NCBI GenBank assembly: GCA_964442135.1
Contig: CAYTYN010000009.1
Coordinates: forward strand, 1 to 48,239
Length of the DNA stretch: 48,239 nucleotides
Source of the DNA: Avanaerovorax sp964442135
Lineage (GTDB): Bacteria; Bacillota; Clostridia; Peptostreptococcales; Anaerovoracaceae
Reading direction: 5' to 3'
The notes beneath the pieces are model-generated. The model searched no databases. It was not told the DNA's origin and saw nothing but the letters and a program-made list of their open reading frames with translations. Positions within the stretch are counted from its first letter, which is position 1. Every line of letters starts with the position of its first letter. The position numbers were made by a program, and so were the translations under genes. This document shows positions 8,150-15,822 of the stretch, piece by piece.

Positions 8150-8521
8150 TCAAAGTAACTCCGTATCTATCTTGTACTCGTCATCAATCAGTACATAGTC
8201 GATGCCATTTTCTTCCGCAAGGGAAAAGATGTGTGCATTATCTGCTAACACATTATCTAAAGTGCAGTCCCCATCATCTAAACGGTTTTCAATGGCAGTT
8301 TTAACTATTTCCCGGACAATCGGCCATAAAAAATCCGTCAATTCAGTATCATCACTCACAGGTGTAAGCTGCGTATTTCCGTTGCGAATCAGTCCCATTT
8401 TCAAATGATCAATGGACAGATACGGATATTTGTATTTTTCAAGAAGTCTTTGTGCTAACAGGGTTTTGCCTGTGTGAGATGCACCGGTAATCAAGATAAT
8501 CATTTCGCTTTTTAAACTCAC
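8150..8521 (-). pseudogene. Internally shortened P-loop ATPase/kinase-like gene
   Basis: 123-aa minus-strand reading frame with a perfect Walker A, GASHTGKT at residues 13-20, followed by LLAQRLLEKYKYPYLSIDHLKMG, typical of small adenylate-kinase/2-phosphoglycerate-kinase-like ATP-binding proteins of Bacillota. In the family members I remember, about 50 residues (including an IVEGCY-like strand) lie between the helix ending in KTAIEN and the RLDD segment. Here KTAIEN runs straight into RLDDGDC, which looks like an in-frame internal deletion of the nucleotide/acceptor-binding middle. The start is uncertain: GTG 8521 or ATG 8503, neither with a clear ribosome site. It is AT-rich compared with neighbours. 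It could instead be a real minimal protein; the deletion claim rests on memory of the family. Confidence 0.55.
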
Positions 8522-8592
8522 AGACTGTATTTAAATGATACAACCCTCTATGGCCGCTTTGCCGTAGGGCATACTGATCCCGAATTTAAAAT

Positions 8593-9258
8593 CTATCTCG
8601 ATCTAACGCTTTCCAAAAGCTCGTATTCCACGTAGTCCGGCTGCCAGTGAGTTAAATATATGTACTCGAACAGGCCGTTCTCGTTTTTCTCTCTGAACAG
8701 CTCCAATATCCTCCTGTGCTCTTCATTGGTCCGGCGCAGAACCTCCTGAACGCGGGCGATAGTGTCTCTGTCGTAGTTGGTGCTTATCAGCTTATTCTTT
8801 AAGGATGCGATGGTCGATATCATGACTGAATTCCCGCACTTATCTATGTACACCTGGTGAAACAGCTTTTGCTGTCTTTGATACATCTCGAAATTACCTG
8901 AGTCTATGGCCAGAGCCATGCTGTCGACGTAGAAGGCCATATCTTTAATGTCGCCTTCCGTAAGGTTTTCGCATGCCTTGGAAGCGGCCGCTCCGTCCAG
9001 AAGTCCGATTACGTTATACAGTTCTTTGAGATCCTCGGCAGAGAGGGTGGTCACTATGAATCCCTTCCTGGAATTATTGGTTAGAATCCCTTCAGAAGCC
9101 AGCTGGATCAGGGCTTCCCGAACGGGGGTCCTGCTTATGTTAAGCTCGTCGCATATGACCTTCTCGTCTATCTTTTCCTCAGGGAGCAGCTTTCCGTAGT
9201 GAATCTGCTCCGCTATGTATTCGTAAACGTGATCCTTGAGAGTCATAAATCTGTTCAT
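8593..9258 (-). CDS. GntR family regulator (FadR subfamily, FCD domain)
   Basis: 221-aa GntR regulator. Residues 1-70 are the winged helix (LKDHVYEYIAEQIHYGKLLP, DEKVICDELNISRTPVREAL, then the wing). Residues about 80-210 are an all-helical FCD ligand domain with the metal-type His residues in KLFHQVY and NEEHRRILE. FCD-GntR proteins usually repress adjacent catabolic genes and are released by an organic acid or amino-acid-like effector. Start ATG 9258 has GGAGGT seven nt upstream. The gene is divergent from the deiminase-transporter-amidohydrolase cluster starting at 9442, and an imperfect inverted repeat overlaps the -10 of that cluster's promoter, so it is the likely local regulator. The effector is unknown. 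Confidence 0.92.
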   Translation of the reverse strand: MNRFMTLKDHVYEYIAEQIHYGKLLPEEKIDEKVICDELNISRTPVREALIQLASEGILTNNSRKGFIVTTLSAEDLKELYNVIGLLDGAAASKACENLTEGDIKDMAFYVDSMALAIDSGNFEMYQRQQKLFHQVYIDKCGNSVMISTIASLKNKLISTNYDRDTIARVQEVLRRTNEEHRRILELFREKNENGLFEYIYLTHWQPDYVEYELLESVRSR

Positions 9259-9349
9259 CAGTCATACCTCCATCCCATTAGTTGCGAATATTTTAACATG
9301 TCTGGGACCATATTTCAATTATCGCAAAAATTAAAATTTCCCAAATCTA

Positions 9350-9378
9350 TTGACACCATATTTGATATATAATATACT
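9350..9378 (+). promoter_or_regulatory. Promoter of the deiminase/transporter/amidohydrolase cluster
   Basis: Near-consensus TTGACA (9350-9355), 17-nt spacer, TATACT (9373-9378), in a very AT-rich region about 65 nt before ATG 9442. This should be one of the strongest promoters in the window unless repressed. Confidence 0.8.
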
Positions 9379-9386
9379 ATATTCAA
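9362..9386. promoter_or_regulatory. Candidate GntR operator
   Basis: Inverted repeat TTGATATAT (9362-9370) with ATATTCAA (9379-9386), covering the -10 box of the cluster promoter, between the divergent GntR gene and the first catabolic gene. The position fits repression. The low-complexity AT sequence makes chance possible. Confidence 0.45.
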
Positions 9387-9441
9387 TATATTGACGGGCT
9401 TTTCTGAAGCCACAGACAATTTATTAAGGAGGATCAGTCCG

Positions 9442-10218
9442 ATGAAGAAATTTAACAATGTGATCGTTAGAAGGCCGTGTAAAGCTATGGCGGAAGGCAT
9501 CACTTCCTGTCCTGAGCTTGGAAAGCCTGATTATCAGCTGGCTCTTAAGCAACATGACGCTTACATAGAAGCCCTCAAGCAGTGTGGAGTAGAGGTCACT
9601 GTTTTAGAGGCGGATGAGAGATATCCGGATTCGTGTTTCGTAGAAGACCCGGCTCTGATCACGAAAAACTGTGCTATTATCACCAACCCGGGAGCGGAAT
9701 CGAGGAACGGGGAAAAGAACGAAATTATTGGAGCCATCAGAAAATTTTTCAAAGACGAAGATATCGAATACATCAAGGCTCCGGGCACCTTGGAGGGTGG
9801 AGACGTAATGATGGTGGGGGATCATTTCTACGTTGGAAGATCGGCCAGAACCAATGAAGAGGGTATCCGTCAGCTCACTGAAATACTGGAAAGACACGGG
9901 ATGACCTGTTCTGAGGTGAAGCTGGAGAAGGTACTTCACCTTAAAACCGGCGTCAATTATCTGGAAAACAATAATATGCTGATATCAGGTGAATTCGTTG
10001 ACAAGCCGGAATTCCGGAAATACAATCTGGCAGTGATACCTGAGGAGGAAGCCTATGCGGCTAACTGCATCTGGGTCAACGACACAGTCATAGTACCGGC
10101 CGGATATCCCGCAGTTCTAAAGGCGGTACAGGATATGGGATATAAGACATTGACAGTAGATACGTCCGAATACAGAAAGCTGGACGGAGGACTTAGCTGT
10201 CTGTCATTGAGATTCTGA
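9442..10218 (+). CDS. Dimethylargininase/arginine-deiminase-like hydrolase (amidinotransferase superfamily)
   Basis: 258-aa protein of the guanidino-group-modifying superfamily (pentein fold), closest by eye to dimethylarginine dimethylaminohydrolase (DDAH). Motifs in order are YPDSCFVEDPA near residues 61-71 (substrate acid), GTLEGGDV 115-122, the catalytic His in VLHLKTGVNYLE (His166) and the C-terminal nucleophile in GGLSCLSLRF (Cys253). DDAH hydrolyses methylated arginines to citrulline plus (di)methylamine; relatives act on arginine or citrulline, so the exact substrate is open. ATG 9442 lies eight nt after AAGGAGG; an upstream in-frame TTG at 9391 is rejected because it lies right at the promoter. 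First gene of a GntR-linked cluster with an ArcD-like transporter, which supports arginine-type chemistry. Confidence 0.85.
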   Translation: MKKFNNVIVRRPCKAMAEGITSCPELGKPDYQLALKQHDAYIEALKQCGVEVTVLEADERYPDSCFVEDPALITKNCAIITNPGAESRNGEKNEIIGAIRKFFKDEDIEYIKAPGTLEGGDVMMVGDHFYVGRSARTNEEGIRQLTEILERHGMTCSEVKLEKVLHLKTGVNYLENNNMLISGEFVDKPEFRKYNLAVIPEEEAYAANCIWVNDTVIVPAGYPAVLKAVQDMGYKTLTVDTSEYRKLDGGLSCLSLRF

Positions 10219-10287
10219 TAATTGTTCGAAGAAGGATGTTAATCCAGAATCAACGTTCTTTGCGTGACACCGGGTTAGTATATAATC

Positions 10288-10422
10288 ATGGCCGGAATTC
10301 CTGCAACTACACAGAAGATGAGGAACGCCGGCATAGATGTCACAACATATGGAAGCGAGGAACTCTTATATAGGGGAACAGGTGGATCTGCGTACCTGAC
10401 CTGTCCGCTTTATAGACTGTGA
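10288..10422 (+). pseudogene. C-terminal relic of a second arginine-deiminase-like gene
   Basis: A 44-codon plus-strand frame between the DDAH-like gene and the transporter. It encodes an AGIDVTTY strand followed by a GTGGSAYLTCPLYR ending. This closely follows the C-terminal end of arginine deiminase/amidinotransferase proteins, where a GRGGPRCMT-P-type motif carries the catalytic Cys. Here the Cys position is occupied by Tyr, with a Cys three residues later. The rest of the domain is absent and no ribosome site precedes the ATG, so it reads as the leftover tail of a deleted paralogue. The assignment rests on a short motif and could be wrong. Confidence 0.45.
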
Positions 10423-10450
10423 ATTCCTTGCGAAATCGAAAGGAAAAGTT

Positions 10451-11851
10451 ATGCCGACTCTAAATGACAAGAAGAAACTGCAATTTCCAAGCAGCGTTTT
10501 GATGCTGTTCATTTTGACGGCGATGGTAGCTGTCCTCACATGGATAATACCCGCCGGAACCTACGAAATGGCTGTAAACGAAGCCACAGGATATGAAACG
10601 GTAGTACAGGGGAGCTATCACACGGTGGATCAGACGCCGGTAGGATTCTTCGGACTGTTCGTGGCAATTCAGGAGGGTTTTATAGACGGTGCCCAGATTA
10701 TATTCCTCATTCTGTTCGGATACTTCTGGGTATATGAGGTCCTGGCATCGGGAGCATTCGCTGCAATGATAAACAATCTCCTGAACAGCAGGATGAAGGA
10801 CAGCAAGATATTCGTTCCCATAGTTATGTTAGTGTTCGCGCTGGCAGGCTCCACATATGGCGAAATGGAGACGGTTTACGGACTTCTGCCGATATTCGTG
10901 GCTCTGGCCATAGCCATGGGCTATGACGCTATAGTCGGAATATGTATGTCCGGTATGGCTGTGGCAATAGGCTTTGCATCAGCTACTACTAACCCGTTTA
11001 CCATAGGTATAGCGCAGTCCTTTGCGGAGCTTCCTATATTTTCAGGACTCATCTTAAGATGGTGCGTATTCATAGTATTCGTAGGGACATCAATATTCTT
11101 CGTTATGAGATACGCCAACAAGGTAAAAAAGGATCCTACGAAGAGTTTGGTATACGGCATGGACTTCTCGGCGTTTAAAGTCGAGAGAGATGCCGACATG
11201 GCATTCACCACAAAACATAAGATAATCATGTGCGGCATGCTGGTAACTGTCGCATGCATCGTAGTAGGATCACTTAACTTCGGATGGTTTATAAATGAGA
11301 TGTCCGCAGTATTCATCATATCCGGTATCGTAAACGGACTTATCGCAAGGCGGGGACCTGAACAGATCTGTAAGGATCTGATTCAGTCTGTATCCGAAAT
11401 GTCCATGGCTCTGGTAGTAGTGGGTCTTTCCAGAACCATACTCATTATCATGACTCACGGACAGATCATACACACTATCATCTATGCCATGAGTTCATTC
11501 ATGGAAGGACTTCCGTCTTGGGCGACAGCGGAGATCATGCTTGTTATTCAGAACATAATAAACTTCTTCATTCCGTCAGGTTCGGGACAGGCTACAGCAA
11601 TCATGCCTATAATGGTGCCGCTGGCAGATCTTACAGAGGTGAACAGGCAGATAGCAGTTCTCGCATACCAGTTCGGAGACGGATTCTCCAATCTTCTCTG
11701 GCCTACGGCAACCTGTGCTATACTTTGCGGTATTGCTAAGGTTCCTCTGGGGAAATGGTACAAATTCTTCCTGCCTCTGTTCGGTATATTATTCTTACTG
11801 CAGATAATATTTATCTTCATAGCAGTGCAGATTAACTACGGTCCGTTTTAA
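10451..11851 (+). CDS. YfcC family (ArcD-like) amino-acid transporter
   Basis: 466-aa multi-pass membrane protein of the YfcC / C4-dicarboxylate anaerobic carrier superfamily, which includes basic amino-acid antiporters (ArcD2-type arginine/ornithine exchange) and short-chain acid carriers. It has 11-12 hydrophobic helices, an early WIIPAGTYE motif near residue 32, the conserved re-entrant loop ATTNPFTIGIAQSFAELPIFSG near residues 179-200 and the later FFIPSGSGQATAIMPIM near residue 376, both typical of this fold. Start ATG 10451 follows GAAAGGA. Placed between the deiminase-like enzyme and the M20 hydrolase, it most likely imports the cluster's substrate or exchanges it for a product such as citrulline or ornithine. 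Confidence 0.88.
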   Translation: MPTLNDKKKLQFPSSVLMLFILTAMVAVLTWIIPAGTYEMAVNEATGYETVVQGSYHTVDQTPVGFFGLFVAIQEGFIDGAQIIFLILFGYFWVYEVLASGAFAAMINNLLNSRMKDSKIFVPIVMLVFALAGSTYGEMETVYGLLPIFVALAIAMGYDAIVGICMSGMAVAIGFASATTNPFTIGIAQSFAELPIFSGLILRWCVFIVFVGTSIFFVMRYANKVKKDPTKSLVYGMDFSAFKVERDADMAFTTKHKIIMCGMLVTVACIVVGSLNFGWFINEMSAVFIISGIVNGLIARRGPEQICKDLIQSVSEMSMALVVVGLSRTILIIMTHGQIIHTIIYAMSSFMEGLPSWATAEIMLVIQNIINFFIPSGSGQATAIMPIMVPLADLTEVNRQIAVLAYQFGDGFSNLLWPTATCAILCGIAKVPLGKWYKFFLPLFGILFLLQIIFIFIAVQINYGPF

Positions 11852-11875
11852 CCGATGGCATATGATCTCAATTGA

Positions 11876-11907
11876 CCGGAGGGAACTGCCCTCCGGCATA
11901 TATTTTT
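11876..11907 (+). terminator. Intercistronic hairpin, possible partial terminator
   Basis: 8-bp perfect stem CCGGAGGG (11876-11883) with CCCTCCGG (11889-11896), then CATA and a T run to 11907, just before the ribosome site of the M20 gene. The gap before the T run makes it weak. It could lower expression of the downstream genes or protect an mRNA end. Confidence 0.45.
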
Positions 11908-11921
11908 AGGAGTAGAAAACA

Positions 11922-13094
11922 ATGTCAGGAAAAGAGTTGAAGATAGAAACTATCAAAAAAATAGCCAATCACCTGAGCGAGGCCATAGAGCTGAACGATT
12001 ATATGGCGGAGAATCCGGAACTGGGAAGTCAGGAGTTTAACAGCTCTAAGGCTATGGTGGAGCTTCTCAGGAAGTACGGCATAGAGACTGAATATCCTTT
12101 CGCAGACATGCCGACAGCCTATATAGGTCGAATCAATCCTGAAAAGGAAAAGAGAGTGGCGATTCTCGCCGAGTACGATGCTCTGAAAGGCATGGGTCAT
12201 GGGTGCGGTCACTGCGCCAGCGGCAGTGCCAGCGTCCTTACGGCATTGGCCTTTAACGACATAAAGGAGAAGCTGGACTTCGGCGTCGATATCATAGGAA
12301 CCCCGGATGAAGAAATCGAAGGCTGCAAAGGCATAATGGTGGATAAAGGACTGTTCGATAAATATGATTTCGCCATAATGGTGCACATGGGACCTGTAAA
12401 CTGCTCAAAAGTAGACTTTATAGCTCTCGACGGCATAGGCATTAAATTCCACGGGGCTCCTGCCCATGCGGCTGCGGCTCCTACCATGGGAAGAAATGCC
12501 CTCAATGCTGCAAGACTTTTCTTTGACGCGACAGATATGATGAGACAGCATATTTTGCAGGAAGCGAGGATGCATGGTATAATTAAAGACGGCGGACAGG
12601 CCTCTAACGTAGTTCCTGACTTTACCGAAGTTGAATTTATCACGAGGGCTCCTAAGAGAGCTGATCTAAACGGAATAACCGAGTGGGTGAAAGATTGCGC
12701 CAGGGCTGCGGCTATGGCGACGAAGACGGAAGTGGAGCTGTTTCCTGTGGGTATACCTTTCCACGATCTCTACGTCAGCGAGCTGAGGCAGAGGATAATG
12801 GATGAGACCTTCGAGGAGTTAGGTCTGGAGTACGACGATACGGCGGGTATGACCGGATCTTCGGATATAGGAAATGTAGACTATATATGCCCGGCCTTTC
12901 ATCCTGTGGCAGGAATAGGCTGTAAGGAAGGCTGCCACACACATGAATTCGCCAAGGCTATGACAGGGGAGAACACTCATAAGGCCATAGAGAACTCCGC
13001 TAAATTTATGACTATTTTGGTACTGAGACTTTACGGGGATGAAGAGCTTCTGGCCAAGGTTAAAGCCGAGCACAAGGATTACAGAGGATTATAG
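11922..13094 (+). CDS. M20 family amidohydrolase (AbgB/aminoacylase-like)
   Basis: 390-aa cytosolic binuclear-metal hydrolase of peptidase family M20, subgroup D, whose members cleave N-acyl or p-aminobenzoyl amino acids and some dipeptides. Motifs are LAEYDALKGMGHGCGH near residues 85-100 (metal ligands; the usual following Asn is Cys here), GTPDEEIEGCKG near 126 (catalytic Glu), MVHMGP, the dimerisation-domain HAAAAPTMGRNALNA and GSSDIGNVDY near 310. The usual 380-400 residue length is kept. ATG 11922 follows a TAGGAG site, and the next gene starts one nt before this stop ends. In context it may deconjugate an acylated or peptidyl arginine derivative entering through the transporter. This is inference. 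Confidence 0.88.
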   Translation: MSGKELKIETIKKIANHLSEAIELNDYMAENPELGSQEFNSSKAMVELLRKYGIETEYPFADMPTAYIGRINPEKEKRVAILAEYDALKGMGHGCGHCASGSASVLTALAFNDIKEKLDFGVDIIGTPDEEIEGCKGIMVDKGLFDKYDFAIMVHMGPVNCSKVDFIALDGIGIKFHGAPAHAAAAPTMGRNALNAARLFFDATDMMRQHILQEARMHGIIKDGGQASNVVPDFTEVEFITRAPKRADLNGITEWVKDCARAAAMATKTEVELFPVGIPFHDLYVSELRQRIMDETFEELGLEYDDTAGMTGSSDIGNVDYICPAFHPVAGIGCKEGCHTHEFAKAMTGENTHKAIENSAKFMTILVLRLYGDEELLAKVKAEHKDYRGL

Positions 13095-14530
13095 TGTTGA
13101 AAGAATACACATTTAAAAACTGCGACGGCAAATTGTCGCTGCTGGAGCTTCTACAGAAAGCGGGAGCTTGCGTGAGCCCGGATTGCGGAGGACAAGGGGT
13201 CTGCGGAAAATGCACGGTGTATGTTAACGAGGAGCAGATAAAGACCTGTTCCTTTTTTCCGTTGGGAGATGTTACGGCCTGTGTGCCTGAGGAGGATGAA
13301 GAGGATATCTTTGGGGAAGGCCTTTCAGAAGCGGAATATATCAGGATATCGGGAAGGACAAAGGCTGAGGATCTGGCCCTTTGCGTAGATCTGGGAACGA
13401 CTACTGTCGCCGCCGCTTTAGTTGATGTAAGGAATAAATACGTTCTTGCCCGGGAAACGAGGGCAAACAGCCAGAGAAAATATGGAGCCGACACGATCTC
13501 AAGACTTTCAGCCTGCGCTGATGGTAAGGGGGAGGAGCTTAGGGCTTTGGCCGGAGAAGATGTGAGGAAGCTGAAGGAAGCTCTGCTGACAAAGGGAAAA
13601 GAGGGCGGAATAGAGATAGAGACCGATTCGGATATCCCCGTATACATGGCCGGAAATACTGTCATGAGCCACATATTCGCCGGTGTTCCCGTCGCCGGAC
13701 TGGGATCCGCCCCTTATGAGACGTTTACCACAGATTTCATAGTGTCTGACGGATACACAATCCTGCCTTGCGTCAGCGCATTCATAGGGGGAGATGTTCT
13801 CATAGGAATCATAGCCTCCGGCGCTTTTCAGTCTGACAGGCTGAGGGGCTTCATAGATATGGGGACTAACGGGGAAATGGCCGTGGGAAACAGAGACAGG
13901 ATATTATCTGCCGGAACAGCGGCAGGTCCGGCTCTTGAAGGGGGCAATATTTCCTGCGGAAGCCCGGCGAGGAAGGGCGCCGTATCGTCGGTAAGGATAA
14001 TAGGCAGGTTGACAGATGTTTCCGTTGCAGGTGGAGGAGAAGGCTTGTCCATATGCGGAACCGGAATAGTGGAGGCCGTAAGCGAATTTTTAAAAAACGG
14101 CATCATGGATGAAAACGGTAATATGGATGAGGCGTACGACGGGAGTTACAGCCTTTGTCCAAAGGTGACCGTAACTCAGGAAGACATAAGACAGGTACAG
14201 TTAGCCAAAGGCGCTATAAGAGCCGGCATGGAGACCCTGCTGGATATGGGCGGCATTCACCCCGATGATCTGGACAGCCTCTGGATAGCGGGAGGGTTCG
14301 GAAAAAAGCTGGATACGGAAAAGTGCTGTCATATAGGACTTATAAATCCTTTGCTTAGGGACAGGTGTGTACCGGTAGGGAACACGTCCCTTCTCGGAAC
14401 TGTGAAGTACGCCTTTGGAGAAATAACAGACAGGGACATAGAGATGATGAAGGAGAGGATAGAGCCGGTGAATCTCGCCGATTCCGAGGAATTTAAAAAA
14501 AGCTTTATAACATATATGAATTTTAAATAG
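13094..14530 (+). CDS. RACo-like 2Fe-2S/ASKHA protein (DUF4445 family)
   Basis: 478-aa protein. An N-terminal plant-type [2Fe-2S] ferredoxin domain (Cys31, Cys37, Cys40, Cys52) is followed by an ASKHA-type ATPase domain with LCVDLGTTTVAAALVD near residue 96, YMAGNTVMSHIF, the FIDMGTNGEM loop, SAGTAAGPALEGG and LWIAGGFGKKLD. This is the core of RACo, the ATP-driven reductive activator of corrinoid proteins for methyltransferases, but about 100 or more residues shorter, lacking most of the linker region. Start GTG 13094 overlaps the last base of the M20 stop, so the two are translationally coupled. No corrinoid protein or methyltransferase gene lies in the window. It could serve one elsewhere, perhaps linked to methylamines released upstream, or have another activation role. 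Confidence 0.85.
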   Translation: MLKEYTFKNCDGKLSLLELLQKAGACVSPDCGGQGVCGKCTVYVNEEQIKTCSFFPLGDVTACVPEEDEEDIFGEGLSEAEYIRISGRTKAEDLALCVDLGTTTVAAALVDVRNKYVLARETRANSQRKYGADTISRLSACADGKGEELRALAGEDVRKLKEALLTKGKEGGIEIETDSDIPVYMAGNTVMSHIFAGVPVAGLGSAPYETFTTDFIVSDGYTILPCVSAFIGGDVLIGIIASGAFQSDRLRGFIDMGTNGEMAVGNRDRILSAGTAAGPALEGGNISCGSPARKGAVSSVRIIGRLTDVSVAGGGEGLSICGTGIVEAVSEFLKNGIMDENGNMDEAYDGSYSLCPKVTVTQEDIRQVQLAKGAIRAGMETLLDMGGIHPDDLDSLWIAGGFGKKLDTEKCCHIGLINPLLRDRCVPVGNTSLLGTVKYAFGEITDRDIEMMKERIEPVNLADSEEFKKSFITYMNFK

Positions 14531-14566
14531 ACTGACAGTCGCCGTAATGAAGGGACGCATTCAGTG

Positions 14567-14613
14567 AAAAGCCTCCGCAGGAAGGGACGTTCCGTAAGCT
14601 GCAGAGGCTTTTA
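14567..14613. terminator. Bidirectional terminator between convergent genes
   Basis: 14-bp stem with one mismatch, AAAAGCCTCCGCAG (14567-14580) with CTGCAGAGGCTTTT (14599-14612), with T and A runs on opposite sides. It ends the GntR-linked cluster and the minus-strand desulfhydrase gene. Confidence 0.85.
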
Positions 14614-14630
14614 GTATCCATAGGTTACTT

Positions 14631-15659
14631 CTACTCTATGTGGATGTATCCGGAAAGTTCATTTTCCAACTCTACCCGGTGGTGCTTGGTGTAGATTCCG
14701 GGAAGTCCGCCGGTGTGAAGCATTACTACATTTTCACCCTTTTTAATCTTACCTTCCTTAACCATTTCACATATACCTGCGAAGGTCTTCCCCGTGTAGC
14801 AGGGATCCAGTATAATGGCTTCGCGGCGTCCCATATAATAGATGGCTTCTCTTACTTCCTTTACAGGGTTATTGTATGCGCCTCTGTCATAGTCGCCGGT
14901 AACGTCAAAGTCATCAGGACCCATATCTGCCTTCAGATCGTAGAAATCCCGTATCCTCTCATAGTAAGCGGCGGCGTAGTTCTTTAATCCCTCGGCCTTA
15001 GGGGAGATTCCTATACCGGTGAGCCTGAATGGAAGATCCTCAAGCTTTTTTCCTACGGCAAGTCCCATGTATGTTCCGAAGCTTCCCACAGTGGACACTA
15101 CTCGCACGTCGGAAAGCTCCATGGCCTTTATCTGGTCTGCCAGTTCCATGGCGCATTCATAATATCCCAGCATTCCGATCTCGTTGGAGCCGCCCGTAGG
15201 AATGAAGTATACCTTCTCGCCTTTAGATTCCCACAATTCGGTAACCTTCTTTACGGCATCAGCTTCTATCTCCGAGGAAGAGCGGGAACCGTCGTTTTTA
15301 ACCAGGTACACATTGCATCCCATTATGCCGTCGAGAAGAAGGTTAGCTGAGATCTCGCCCGGATAAGGGTCTACGGCTACGATGGCGGCCTTCATGCCGT
15401 GCTTGGCAGCCACAGCCGCGGTAAGTCTGCCGTGGTTAGTCTGGGCGCCTCCGACGGTAAGGAGCATGGTAGCGCCTTTTTCCTTAGCGTCCTTGAGAAG
15501 ATACTCCAGCTTTCTCAGCTTATTTCCGCCTACACCCAAGCCGGTCAGATCGTCTCTCTTAAGATAGAGATTTATCCCCAGATCCCCGGATACGTTTTTC
15601 AAATAATCTATCGGCGTAGGAAGATGGAGAAAGCTGCATTTTTCACGGCCTAATATCAT
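14631..15659 (-). CDS. D-cysteine desulfhydrase / ACC-deaminase family PLP enzyme
   Basis: 342-aa fold-type II PLP enzyme. KRDDLTGLGVGGNKLRKLEY near residues 34-53 contains the Schiff-base lysine (Lys47), GGAQTNHGR near residue 80 is the substrate/cofactor loop, and the late TGGLPGIY replaces the phosphate-binding end. The family contains D-cysteine desulfhydrase (D-Cys to pyruvate, H2S and NH3), ACC deaminase and 2,3-diaminopropionate or 3-chloro-D-Ala cleaving enzymes. No ethylene-related context exists, so D-cysteine desulfhydrase is the more likely label. ATG 15659 has AGGAGGT six nt upstream. It stands alone on the minus strand between a shared terminator and the DUF554 gene, and probably works in amino-acid breakdown. 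Confidence 0.85.
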   Translation of the reverse strand: MILGREKCSFLHLPTPIDYLKNVSGDLGINLYLKRDDLTGLGVGGNKLRKLEYLLKDAKEKGATMLLTVGGAQTNHGRLTAAVAAKHGMKAAIVAVDPYPGEISANLLLDGIMGCNVYLVKNDGSRSSSEIEADAVKKVTELWESKGEKVYFIPTGGSNEIGMLGYYECAMELADQIKAMELSDVRVVSTVGSFGTYMGLAVGKKLEDLPFRLTGIGISPKAEGLKNYAAAYYERIRDFYDLKADMGPDDFDVTGDYDRGAYNNPVKEVREAIYYMGRREAIILDPCYTGKTFAGICEMVKEGKIKKGENVVMLHTGGLPGIYTKHHRVELENELSGYIHIE

Positions 15660-15747
15660 GTTAACACCTCCTATTGACTTTTTATCTCGATGGTAAAAAG
15701 CCGTTACCCTTTATGGTTTCTGTTCAGTCACATTTTAACATAATCCA

Positions 15748-15776
15748 TGGAAAATGGCGCGCTTTTGTGGTAGAAT
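15748..15776 (+). promoter_or_regulatory. Promoter for the DUF554 gene
   Basis: TGGAAA (15748-15753), 17-nt spacer, TAGAAT (15771-15776) with TGG directly before (extended -10), about 45 nt before ATG 15823. Confidence 0.55.
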
Positions 15777-15822
15777 AATTTTCGGCATTTTAACGTAAGG
15801 ATATGAAAACGGAGGACAGTCC

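Noticed and set aside
14631..15659. ACC deaminase in the strict sense
   Set aside because: The shared PLP motifs do not separate ACC deaminase from D-cysteine desulfhydrase, and there is no ethylene-related context.
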